Source: a bacterium (GTDB lineage Bacteria; CSSED10-310; JAJRTK01). From it: a stretch of DNA of 13,411 nt. The position numbers and the translations under genes are program-made. The notes beneath the pieces were generated by a model. The model saw only the letters and a program-made list of their open reading frames with translations, was not told the origin of the DNA and made no database searches. Of this stretch, positions 1-7,132 are shown piece after piece. Within the stretch, counting starts at the first letter, position 1; every line of letters starts with the position of its first letter. The stretch is taken from contig JAJRTK010000341.1 in NCBI GenBank assembly GCA_024278345.1, positions 1 through 13,411 on the forward strand, written 5' to 3'.

Positions 1-162
1 GGCAAGGCCACGGCCATCCCAGCAGCCGAGCGGCGCTGGGTCACCGTGCTCTTCTCCGACATCAAAGCCTTCACCGCCAACACCGAATACCTCGAGCCGG
101 AAGTCGTCACAAGGCTCCTGAACGAGTATCTAGAGCAGGGGTGCGGCTCTTTCTCGACATAA
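1..162 (+). pseudogene. Truncated class III adenylate/guanylate cyclase fragment (5' end outside window)
   Basis: Reading frame 1 is open from the window edge to a TAA at 160-162 and gives 53 residues. Residues 14-45 match the start of a class III nucleotide cyclase catalytic domain: VTVLFSDIKAFT, with Asp20 in the place of the first metal-binding aspartate, then a helix ending LLNEYLE. Intact cyclases continue for about 130 more residues, through the glycine-rich and second metal-site segments. Here the resemblance stops at about base 135, eight unrelated residues follow, and no later frame resumes the domain. The protein therefore lacks the second metal ligand and the substrate-binding residues and should be inactive as a cyclase. 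The upstream part, probably a sensor domain, lies outside the window. The break may come from insertion or deletion by the element suggested at 256-414. A misassembly at about base 135 is the alternative. Confidence 0.75.
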
Positions 163-598
163 GCTACACAACGAGCCTGAGATGCGGTGGCTTCGGGGTG
201 GGCACCTGCTGGAAGTCGAGTTCTGATTTGTGGAGCACCTCATGGTTCCTCCGGGGTAACCGTTCACATGGTTTAAGCCCCGATGAAAGCTTGGTTCTTG
301 TTTCAATGGCGCCCCCAACAAACATGCTGCCTGTATGTTTTGAAGGCCCCAACTGGTTTTCAAAACGCCGATGGAATCGGGGATTATGGGGTCCGATACC
401 ACGTGAACGGTTACGAAAAATTCTGTATAAGTGAAGTAGTGCTTGTCGTATGCATGGCAGAATCCACCGAGAAAGGTCCAAGGGATAGGCTGTGACTTGC
501 GTATCACAGCTAAGTGGATTTTCTCTGAATTGGTGAATCCTGTCAATTTCGAAAACAGCTTGAATAAGATGGATTTTTCATGCGATTGCCATGAGCAC
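163..598. other. Gene-free stretch between cyclase fragment and prs-like gene
   Basis: I find no convincing gene here on either strand. The open frames are short, lack good ribosome binding sites and show no recognisable motif. By eye the base composition is less GC-rich than the flanking genes. The only clear structure is the inverted-repeat pair 256-271 / 399-414. The stretch lies just where the cyclase domain is lost, so it is probably foreign or decayed DNA. It also contains the 3' flank of the minus-strand PRPP synthetase gene, where I see no clear hairpin-plus-T-run terminator. Confidence 0.6.
256..414. repeat. Inverted-repeat pair bounding ~159 bp, possible mobile-element remnant
   Basis: GTAACCGTTCACATGG at 256-271 is matched in inverted orientation by CCACGTGAACGGTTAC at 399-414, 15 of 16 bases, with weaker similarity a few bases further inward. 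The spacing of 159 bp suits a small non-autonomous element or the two ends left by a larger deletion. The end sequence recalls termini of some IS66-group insertion sequences; that is memory, not a database match. The 8 bases outside each end (cctccggg and gaaaaatt) do not match, so there is no target duplication to support a simple insertion. No transposase fragment is present. Confidence 0.45.
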
Positions 599-1765
599 CT
601 ACCCCTTTCGCTTTTTCTGGTGAGTTTCCCAGCGGGGGTTTTTCGAGGAAATGTCCACCCTGTAGTATGGCGGATCCATGGGCTTGTGGGGAAGATCCAA
701 GCGTTTCAAAAGGAACCGGCTGAGCCACTTTTCGATCTTGAGAACCAGCAGCTTCTTTCTTAGGCGTCCCTGGAGATCGCGATTGAGGATGCCGGGAATC
801 GAGTTGGTGGTGACGATCTCGTTGATGCAGGGGAAGTTCAAGTTTTCCCTGACCTCCACCGAAGAGTGGAAGTGGGTGACGAGGAAAACCACGCGGTGGG
901 CGCGTTTTTGCTTGAGAAGGCGGCAAGCTTCAAGGATGGTGTTCCCAGTGCGCACCATGTCGTCGATGACGACGACATCCTTGCCATGGACGACTTCCAG
1001 GGGGTGTTCGCTGTCTGGATCGGCCCCGATCTGGACGCTCCTTTCCCCTGTGCGGACCTTCCGCAGAGTGATCATGGGCGGATGGAACTCATTCATGGCC
1101 TTTTGCACCTTCTGGACAAAGGCTTCCGCACCTCCGTCAGGCGCGCAAAGAACGAATCCTCCATTGCGGTTCACAAGATCGGAATCGCTGATGTAATGGG
1201 CATAGAGAGAAGCGGGAGAGAGGTTGAAAAATCGGCCCTCGAAGACTTCGGAAAACTTGGCCTCCACGGCTTCGGAATGGTTGTGGACAGTCACGATGCT
1301 ATCGATTCCGGCCGTGTGGAGAAGGTTGGCATAGAGCTCGATGCTCCAGGGCTGGCCATCGAACTTTCGGCGATCCTCGATGCCGCGCTCGACGCCTGGC
1401 AGCCCCTGGTCGGGCCGCGGACCTCGATCCTGGGCGCTATAGAAAAGGTCAGGCTCAACGAGCACGACGTGTTCCGCACCATTGTCCCGTGCTGCCTTGG
1501 CCACAAGCATCGTGCGCATGGCCATGTCGTTGCGAGTGCGGAGCCTTGAAAAGGTGGAAACAATGATCACCGTCTTTCCGTCCAGACGGTGGCCGATGTG
1601 GAAACTGTCCTGCTCGTCACCGATGAAGCGCGGACAGAATTCCGAGTTGAGGAAACTCTTGAGAGAGATCAAATCGGCTACATCGGCTCTCTGGCCACAC
1701 AGGTAACCGATATCGATGGCGAAGGGGTCATCGGAAACATTGCTCACAATCAGACATCTGTCCAT
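599..1765 (-). CDS. prs: Divergent long ribose-phosphate pyrophosphokinase (PRPP synthetase)
   Basis: A 388-residue protein of the PRPP synthetase family. Family members transfer pyrophosphate from ATP to ribose 5-phosphate, giving PRPP for nucleotide, histidine and tryptophan synthesis in the cytosol. Visible signatures are IVSTFSRLRTRNDM near residues 68-81, an altered FYSAQD segment, the helix-strand LYANLLHTAGIDSIVTVHNH, APDGGAE, and the phosphoribosyl loop VVVIDDMVRTGNT with Asp268-Asp269. Typical bacterial enzymes are about 315 residues with the loop DDMVDTAGT. This one is longer, with an extra C-terminal basic tail, and its loop is altered (Arg272, Asn275). From memory it resembles plant class II enzymes more than classical bacterial Prs. 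The ATG at 1765 is chosen because GAGG stands nine bases before it and the N-terminal family strand (CLIVSN) begins at once. A longer frame to 1873 lacks such support. It lies downstream of pilZ on the same strand with a 177-bp gap. It could instead be a PRPP synthetase-like paralogue. Confidence 0.82.
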   Translation of the reverse strand: MDRCLIVSNVSDDPFAIDIGYLCGQRADVADLISLKSFLNSEFCPRFIGDEQDSFHIGHRLDGKTVIIVSTFSRLRTRNDMAMRTMLVAKAARDNGAEHVVLVEPDLFYSAQDRGPRPDQGLPGVERGIEDRRKFDGQPWSIELYANLLHTAGIDSIVTVHNHSEAVEAKFSEVFEGRFFNLSPASLYAHYISDSDLVNRNGGFVLCAPDGGAEAFVQKVQKAMNEFHPPMITLRKVRTGERSVQIGADPDSEHPLEVVHGKDVVVIDDMVRTGNTILEACRLLKQKRAHRVVFLVTHFHSSVEVRENLNFPCINEIVTTNSIPGILNRDLQGRLRKKLLVLKIEKWLSRFLLKRLDLPHKPMDPPYYRVDISSKNPRWETHQKKRKG

Positions 1766-1942
1766 GGCGAAAGACCTCAGAGGCGGTTGCACCTCGAGGG
1801 CTTCGCTCAGGAGCGAGCAAGGCCCTCGGAAAAAACTCCCCTTCTTCGTGTCACATCTCGAGGCCGGTGGCAAACTCTCCTCCGCGAAGGGATGCCCGCC
1901 GCATGGGCGAAAGAAATCTCCGACTGCTTTGATCCGTTGGGG

Positions 1943-2299
1943 TTAGGGATGATTCCCTCTGTTTTCCAGGTAGCGCCGAATGGTCTCTTGCGCAACCAAG
2001 CTGAGATTGACGAACTTCAATCCCATCTGGCAGCGTGTATCGCCCACGGTCTCCAAGTAGCAGACCGTGCCATCGACATCGACAATCTCTGAACCTAGGG
2101 CTAAGCTAAGGCTTACCGTTGATCGGAGCGGGAGTGGATGGTTCAGCTCGATGCGAAGGCCACCCGTCGATAGATTGAGGGTCATACCGGCCCCCAGATC
2201 AGACTGAAAACCCTCTTCGCTGAACCTCGCGATGCTCACAAGGTTGACGCTTTTGACCCTCGGCTCTCTTCTGCGTTCTCTGGCTGGCATGTCGGACAT
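1943..2299 (-). CDS. Single-domain PilZ protein (putative c-di-GMP receptor)
   Basis: A 118-residue protein consisting almost entirely of one PilZ domain. The c-di-GMP-binding RRxxR motif is R10-R11-E-P-R14, and the [D/N]xSxxG motif is N42-L-S44-T-G-G47, within LNLSTGGLRIEL. The rest has the expected beta-barrel pattern (STVSLSLALG, VDVDGTVCYLE, GLKFVNLS) and a C-terminal helix ending in RRYLENRG. Stand-alone PilZ proteins bind c-di-GMP and act on motility, exopolysaccharide or other outputs; no partner is shown here. The start at 2299 has GGAG six bases upstream. An ATG two codons earlier sits too close to it, and the open frame to 2386 has no ribosome site. The gene is divergent from arsM across about 250 bp and precedes the PRPP synthetase on the same strand. 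The truncated cyclase nearby is not linked to it by sequence. Confidence 0.85.
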   Translation of the reverse strand: MSDMPARERRREPRVKSVNLVSIARFSEEGFQSDLGAGMTLNLSTGGLRIELNHPLPLRSTVSLSLALGSEIVDVDGTVCYLETVGDTRCQMGLKFVNLSLVAQETIRRYLENRGNHP

Positions 2300-2548
2300 T
2301 CTCATCTCCTTGACGCTTCTTGCTACAGGGGCGCGGAATGGACGCCTTTGAAATCTCAGCCTATAAAGTTCATCGATTTGCATCAAACGTCCCCCCCTTC
2401 ACCTTCGGTCAAAAAAACAACGAAACCAGGAATAATCCGCCCGCTTCCGCGGTTGGATCGTCCTGACCCACGAATTCGTTTTTTGGCGAAACGTGGGAGA
2501 ATCCCCGGCATCAGCGCGAAAAGCCCCGACTTCAAGGAGAAATGAAAC
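2300..2548. promoter_or_regulatory. Divergent promoter region between pilZ and arsM
   Basis: These 249 bp separate the divergent pilZ (minus) and arsM (plus) starts, so promoters for both should lie here. On the minus strand a TTGATG about 15-17 bases before TATAGG/TAGGCT, upstream of pilZ, is a weak sigma70-like candidate. I cannot pick a convincing promoter for arsM, nor a clear ArsR-type palindrome. Confidence 0.35.
2534..2540 (+). promoter_or_regulatory. Ribosome binding site fixing a TTG start for arsM
   Basis: AAGGAGA lies nine bases before TTG at 2549, the only well-placed start in the arsM frame. An ATG at 2542 lies closer, two bases after the motif. It is in another frame that ends after 27 codons, so it is a decoy for start callers. 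Confidence 0.65.
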
Positions 2549-3712
2549 TTGACGACAACATCCGAACTGGTTCTGGAGGCTTCGGTCAGGAAACAGTACA
2601 GCCAGGGCGCACAAGAACGCGTTGAGGCACTCTGCTGCCCAGTCGATTACGACCAGCATCTATTGAAGGCGATTCCACGGGAAGTCTTGGAGCGGGATTA
2701 CGGCTGTGGTGACCCCTCGGCCCACGTGCGCTCCGAAGAAATCGTCCTCGATCTGGGAAGCGGCAGCGGCAAGATCTGCTTCATGGCCTCGCAAATCGTC
2801 GGGTCCCATGGCCGAATCATCGGAGTCGATTTCAATGGCGACATGCTGGCCCTCGCGCGCCGAAGCAGCCGTGATGTCGCAGAGCGGATCGGCTATTCGA
2901 ACGTCTCTTTCCGCCGCGGCCGCATCCAGGATCTGCGCCTTGACCTCGACAAGCTCGACCAGTGGCTCAGGGCAAATCCCCTGGATGGCGTGGACGCCCT
3001 CATGGCCGCCGAGGAGGAGGCCGAACGGCTCCGCCGCGAAGATCCGCTTGTTCCCGATGCCTCCATCGATCTCGTCCTTTCTAACTGCGTCCTTAACCTT
3101 GTGCGGCCCGACCAGAAAAAGCTGCTCTTTGGGGAACTGCATCGGGTCCTGAAAAAAGGAGGCCGCGCCGCGATTTCGGATATCGTCAGCGACGAATCGA
3201 TCCCTTCTCATCTTGCGGCGGACCCCGAGCTTTGGGCGGGGTGCATTTCCGGAGCCCTCCGCGAAGATGACTTCCTCGAAGCATTCGCGGAAGCAGGATT
3301 CTACGGCATCACCATCGCCAGCCGCCAATCCAAGCCCTGGCGCGTCGTGGAAGGGATCGAGTTCCGATCCGTGACCGTCATCGCCTATAAGGGAAAAGAA
3401 GGCCCCTGCCTAGAACGGAACCAGGCCATCATCTACAAGGGGCCGTGGAAGAAAGTCGTGGACGACGACGGCCACACCCTGGTCCGAGGGCAGCGGACCG
3501 CCGTCTGCGACAAGACCTTCAAGATCTATGGCACGGAGCCGTACGCCGACGACATCATCACCATCGAGCCCTACCAGCAGATTCCCTTGGACGAGGCCGG
3601 GGAGTTCGATTGTCAGCGTAGCGCTCTCCGTCACGCCAGGGAAACGAAGGGGCTCGATTACGATTTGACCACGCAAAAGGTGGAAGACCTCTGTGGCACG
3701 AGCTGTTGCTGA
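2549..3712 (+). CDS. arsM: Arsenite S-adenosylmethionine methyltransferase, ArsM type, with C-terminal extension
   Basis: A 387-residue class I methyltransferase. The SAM-binding glycine loop is VLDLGSGSGK near residues 66-75, followed by the acidic strand end GVDFNGDML. ArsM enzymes methylate As(III) using conserved cysteines. Candidate arsenic ligands are Cys29-Cys30 in CCPVDYD, Cys180 in LSNCVLNL and Cys232 in ELWAGCISGAL, and the spacing and surrounding words fit ArsM. After about residue 280 comes a C-terminal domain with AIIYKGPWKKV, RHARETKGLDYD and a terminal CGTSCC; such cysteine-ended tails occur in ArsM relatives and may bind arsenic. The TTG start is chosen from the strong AAGGAGA nine bases upstream. 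ArsS is encoded 3.4 kb downstream on the same strand, supporting a role in organoarsenical synthesis rather than only volatilisation. No ArsR, ArsB or ArsC gene lies in the window. Confidence 0.88.
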   Translation: MTTTSELVLEASVRKQYSQGAQERVEALCCPVDYDQHLLKAIPREVLERDYGCGDPSAHVRSEEIVLDLGSGSGKICFMASQIVGSHGRIIGVDFNGDMLALARRSSRDVAERIGYSNVSFRRGRIQDLRLDLDKLDQWLRANPLDGVDALMAAEEEAERLRREDPLVPDASIDLVLSNCVLNLVRPDQKKLLFGELHRVLKKGGRAAISDIVSDESIPSHLAADPELWAGCISGALREDDFLEAFAEAGFYGITIASRQSKPWRVVEGIEFRSVTVIAYKGKEGPCLERNQAIIYKGPWKKVVDDDGHTLVRGQRTAVCDKTFKIYGTEPYADDIITIEPYQQIPLDEAGEFDCQRSALRHARETKGLDYDLTTQKVEDLCGTSCC

Positions 3713-3734
3713 CCTAAATCTCTTGCCCCGATTG

Positions 3735-3759
3735 CCGCTGTAAGCTTGGTTGCCAGCGG
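3735..3759 (+). terminator. Weak hairpin downstream of arsM
   Basis: CCGCTG at 3735-3740 pairs with CAGCGG at 3754-3759 around a 13-base loop, 22 bases after the arsM stop. No T-run follows, so it is at most a weak or factor-dependent terminator. Confidence 0.2.
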
Positions 3760-3837
3760 TACAGTACGCTCGCTGTTATGCGGGTGACCCAAACGATGGC
3801 CGGGCTGGGGCGAAAAATATTTCTCCCCAAGAAATAA

Positions 3838-3866
3838 TTGCTTTCTGTGATGGGTAGGTTTATCAA
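3838..3866 (+). promoter_or_regulatory. Candidate sigma70-type promoter for the two-component genes
   Basis: TTGCTT (3838-3843) and TATCAA (3861-3866) are separated by 17 bases in an AT-rich part of the arsM-to-regulator gap, about 100 bp before the response regulator start. The boxes are imperfect and this is a reading by eye. Confidence 0.3.
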
Positions 3867-3963
3867 GATATTTAGTGCTCGTGGAACCGAATGCGGGGAA
3901 GGTACACGCGGAGGCAGGCTCACTAGGTTACATCTTGTTCACAGTATGGCCTGGAGAAATGCC

Positions 3964-4548
3964 ATGGGGAGACCAAAAGTACTCTTCGTCGATGATGAAC
4001 CCAATGTCACGTCAGCCATGAAACGCCATCTTCGGAAAGAGCCTTACGACATCATTTGCGCCAATGCGGGGGGAGAAGCACTGGACATCCTTGCCTGCCA
4101 ACTGATTGATGTGGTGGTGTCAGACGAAAAGATGCCCAGAATGACTGGCACGGAATTTTTGGCCAGGGTTTATGAAGAATACCCCGACATCATGCGGATC
4201 ATGCTCACGGGGCACGCGACATTGGACACGGCAATCCGAGGAATCAACGAAGGACATCTCTGGCGCTTCTTGACGAAGCCATGCAACGGAGATGAGCTCG
4301 CCGCCACAATCCGTCAAGCATTGCAGCACAAGGCGATGCTTTCGGAAAGCCGTCGCCTCCTGGAAATCACTCGCCACCAAACTCGGTTGTTGGAAGATCT
4401 CGAACGTCAGACTCCCGGTATTACGGATATCGAGCTCGATCTCGACGGCTCGATTATTCTTGAAGACGTGGATGACATCGAATCTTTGACGAGAAGCATC
4501 CAAGAAGAGGTCAGGCGTTGTGAACAGCTTTTCAAGGTCCAGCTTTGA
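3964..4548 (+). CDS. Response regulator, single receiver domain with short helical tail
   Basis: A 194-residue protein. Residues 5-125 form a receiver domain: acidic pair Asp10-Asp11 in LFVDDEP, phospho-acceptor Asp54 in VVSDEKMPRMTG, the threonine of IMLTGHA, and the lysine of RFLTKPCN. The wording resembles receivers of RpfG-like regulators (GHLWRFLTKPCN), but no HD-GYP domain follows. The remaining ~65 residues are a helical, acidic tail without a recognisable DNA-binding or enzymatic domain, so it may act by protein contact or as a phosphorelay intermediate. The ATG at 3964 is preceded by GGAG seven bases upstream. The longer open frame back to 3838 lacks a ribosome site. Its 3' end overlaps the histidine kinase gene by 29 bp, suggesting co-expression and that the two are cognate partners. 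Confidence 0.9.
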   Translation: MGRPKVLFVDDEPNVTSAMKRHLRKEPYDIICANAGGEALDILACQLIDVVVSDEKMPRMTGTEFLARVYEEYPDIMRIMLTGHATLDTAIRGINEGHLWRFLTKPCNGDELAATIRQALQHKAMLSESRRLLEITRHQTRLLEDLERQTPGITDIELDLDGSIILEDVDDIESLTRSIQEEVRRCEQLFKVQL

Positions 4549-6676
4549 TGGCGATAGCGGGGTCCGCGGCATAACATCACACCAAGGACGGCCAACATCC
4601 GTCATGGCTTCATCGGGCAATTTGGAGTCCGCCGGTGATGGAGTACGAAGGGTGTTGGTGGTGGATGACGATCCAATGTTGTGCCAGATGCTCGCGGAGA
4701 CTCTCCGTACCGCGGGATACCTTGCGGGCACGGCCCTTGACGGCAGTGAAGCGTTGCGAGTGCTCGAGTCGGAAGAACACAGCCTCGTCCTTGTTGACAT
4801 CAACCTTCCCACGAGCAGCGGAATCGAAGTATTGTACGCGATCCGCGACCGGTTTCCGACGACCGATGTCGTTCTGATGACTGGGGATCCGACGGTGCAA
4901 ACGGCCGTCGATGCGATCCGGGTTGGAGCATTCGACTACCTGACGAAACCGGTCTCGACGTCGGAGCTTTTGCTCGTGGCGGAGCGGGTCTTCCAACTCC
5001 GGAACCTCGAGTCCTCCAACAAGGATTTGAGAGTGGCGCTCCGGGAGCATAACCGGCTCCTGGAGCGACTTGTGACCAAGCGCACCGAGGAGCTGCAAAG
5101 GAGTGAAGAGCGGCTACGGCTCATCGTCGAAACCTCCCACGATGCCTTTCTTTCCATCAATCAGCATGGCACAGTCCTTGACTGGAACCTCCGCGCGACA
5201 AAATTCTTCGGCTGGACCCGCCAAGAAGCTCTTTCGTGCCCTGTGTGGGAGCTCATCGTTCCACCGAGCCAGCGGGATATTTTTTGCAAGGAGATCGCTT
5301 TCCTTTCGGCAAAGGCTGCCGAGCTCCGCTCCCGCCGCGTGGAGGTACTGGCGTGTCACCGAAATGGTTGCGAGTTTCCCGTGGAAATGTCCATCTCCCC
5401 CGTCAAGTGGGACCATGACCTGCTCATCAGTATCTTCGTCCGCGACATCACCCAACAAAAAGAAGCCGACCGCAAGCTTGAGCTGGCCCACGAGCAGACC
5501 AAACAACTGCTGGCGGCACTTCCGTCCATTCTCATCGGGATCGACCAACACGGTCGTGTCACCATGTGGAATACCGTTGCCGAAACGACCTTTGGAATAT
5601 CGGAATCGTGGGTTCTGGGGCGTGCATTCTACTTGTCGGGAATCCAGTGGGACTGGAACCGTGTCCGGGACACTCTGGCGAAGTTCCAAAAGACCCACGA
5701 ACGAGTCTCCCTCGGTGACATCAAGTACACGACTCCCGCGGGGAAGGATGGGCTACTGGGTTTCAGCGTCTCTCCCATCGTCTCCAGCACGGGGGAAAAT
5801 GCTGGCCTGTTGCTTTTTGGGCGAGACATTACCGAATCCCGAACCATGGAGCTTCAGCTCAGACAAGCTCAGAAGCTGGAAGCCATCGGGCAACTGGCGG
5901 CAGGGATCGCTCACGAAATCAACACGCCGATCCAATTTGTCGGTGACAACTTGCGTTTCTTGCAGGAGACATTCGGCGAGTTGAGCGAATTGATCGATCT
6001 CTACGGTATTTTGTACTCCAAGCTGAAAGAAGGAACGGTTCCCACGTCTCTTTACCATCGGATTGACAAGGTGATCGCTGAGACCGATGCCAATTACTTG
6101 CTGGAAGAGATCCCGCAGGCCACGGCGCAATCTTTGGACGGCATCGAGCGTGTGGCCAGCATCGTCCGGGCGATGAAAGAGTTCTCCCACCCCGGCCACA
6201 AGCGAAAACGCGCCATTGATCTCAACAAAGCGATATCCAGCGCCATCACTGTTTCGCGCAATGAATGGAAATACGTCGCTGATGTCGCCGTCGATCTCGA
6301 TTCCGATCTCCCGCCCGTTCCTGTCCATGCACAAGAGTTCAACCAGGTGATCCTCAACCTGATCATCAATGCGGCCCACGCCATCGCCGACGTCCAAAAC
6401 GAGGACAAAAAGGGGATCATCACCATCAGCACCCGCCGCGATGGGAAGGACGTCGAGATCCGTATCGGCGACACGGGAACCGGGATTCCAAAAGAGATCA
6501 CAACAAAGATCTTCGATCCCTTCTTCACCACGAAAGAAGTGGGCAAGGGAACCGGCCAGGGATTGGCCATTTCTCACTCCGTCATCGTCGATAAACACAA
6601 TGGCACCATTGGTTTCGAGACCGACGTGGGAAAAGGGACGACCTTCATCCTCCGGATCCCACTCGGACAAAGCTGA
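4520..6676 (+). CDS. Hybrid sensor histidine kinase, REC-PAS-PAS-HisKA-HATPase
   Basis: A 718-residue protein with no clear membrane segment, so probably cytosolic. An N-terminal receiver spans about residues 44-165, with VLVVDDDP, phospho-Asp93 in VLVDINLPTSSG, and YLTKPVS. A coiled-coil linker follows (EHNRLLERLVTKRTEELQRS). Then come PAS domains at about 195-310 and 328-445, each ending in a DIT-type motif (VRDITQQK, GRDITESR). The phospho-acceptor is His465 in GIAHEINTPIQFV, followed by a long helical insertion. The ATPase domain has the N box NLIINAAHAI, G1 DTGTGIP, F box FDPFFTTKEVG and G2 GKGTGQGLAISH. Having the receiver at the N terminus suggests this kinase is itself tuned by phosphorylation from another kinase. 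The GTG at 4520 has AGAGG nine bases upstream and overlaps the preceding gene. An ATG at 4604 is a possible later start that keeps all domains. The sensed signal is unknown. Confidence 0.9.
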   Translation: MNSFSRSSFDGDSGVRGITSHQGRPTSVMASSGNLESAGDGVRRVLVVDDDPMLCQMLAETLRTAGYLAGTALDGSEALRVLESEEHSLVLVDINLPTSSGIEVLYAIRDRFPTTDVVLMTGDPTVQTAVDAIRVGAFDYLTKPVSTSELLLVAERVFQLRNLESSNKDLRVALREHNRLLERLVTKRTEELQRSEERLRLIVETSHDAFLSINQHGTVLDWNLRATKFFGWTRQEALSCPVWELIVPPSQRDIFCKEIAFLSAKAAELRSRRVEVLACHRNGCEFPVEMSISPVKWDHDLLISIFVRDITQQKEADRKLELAHEQTKQLLAALPSILIGIDQHGRVTMWNTVAETTFGISESWVLGRAFYLSGIQWDWNRVRDTLAKFQKTHERVSLGDIKYTTPAGKDGLLGFSVSPIVSSTGENAGLLLFGRDITESRTMELQLRQAQKLEAIGQLAAGIAHEINTPIQFVGDNLRFLQETFGELSELIDLYGILYSKLKEGTVPTSLYHRIDKVIAETDANYLLEEIPQATAQSLDGIERVASIVRAMKEFSHPGHKRKRAIDLNKAISSAITVSRNEWKYVADVAVDLDSDLPPVPVHAQEFNQVILNLIINAAHAIADVQNEDKKGIITISTRRDGKDVEIRIGDTGTGIPKEITTKIFDPFFTTKEVGKGTGQGLAISHSVIVDKHNGTIGFETDVGKGTTFILRIPLGQS

Positions 6677-7132
6677 CAAGCGATCGTTGGCTTTGGTCAT
6701 CGGTGGTGCCTTCGGCAGATCTCGCTACGCTCGGATCCTGATTGTCCCCGCCCCCCTATTCCCGTGGCATCGCGTTTTCAGGGCACGAACGATGCCCTGG
6801 AACCCATAAAAAGGCGAGTGGCGGCGGACGGATTGCCGCCGCCGCGAGCGGAACGCAACCCCAAAAAAGAAAAGCGTTTTTATCCATTCCTGCCCTGCAA
6901 GGGGGCACACCGTGCTGATTCCGATTCGGGAATATCTTGCCGTCTCGGTTGTTGACCTTCTTTGTCAGGAGTGCGAAGAATACCCCTTTGCCTTCCAGCG
7001 CCCCCAAGAGTCCTTGCCATTTTTTTTCACTTCTTCGAGGATCTGGGGAACGAAGACCACAAGAGACTCGTTTATGTGTCGAATCATTACGTTAAGGAAG
7101 CCGCGCCTTCGCGGGTACGATGGGAAAGAGCT
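6677..7132. other. Intergenic region between kinase gene and arsS, holding repeat copy A
   Basis: No gene is supported in these 456 bp. An open frame reaches upstream of arsS to 6962, but its extra ~57 residues are unlike the family. The region holds a perfect 7-bp stem at 6779-6799 (CAGGGCA / TGCCCTG, 7-base loop), then the GC-rich repeat at 6808-6881. A TTGACC at 6952-6957 could be a -35 box for arsS, but the matching -10 is poor. Confidence 0.5.
6808..6881 (+). repeat. Dispersed structured repeat, copy A, upstream of arsS
   Basis: Bases 6808-6852 match the reverse complement of 11020-11064 at 44 of 45 positions. Looser similarity continues through an A-rich stretch to AAAAGCGTTTTT at 6872-6881, and more weakly on both sides (about 6775-6905). 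The core forms an 8-bp stem, GGCGGCGG (6820-6827) with CCGCCGCC (6836-6843), around an 8-base loop holding the only core difference (T versus C). It ends about 250 bp before the arsS start. It could be an intergenic mobile repeat or an RNA leader element. Confidence 0.8.

Noticed and set aside
6808-6881. CRISPR array or direct-repeat cluster
   Set aside because: Only two copies exist, 4.1 kb apart and inverted; there are no regular spacers and no cas genes.
6962-7132. Long N-terminal extension of ArsS in the open frame
   Set aside because: The extra residues do not resemble the family start and no ribosome site precedes 6962; GTG 7133 gives the usual length.
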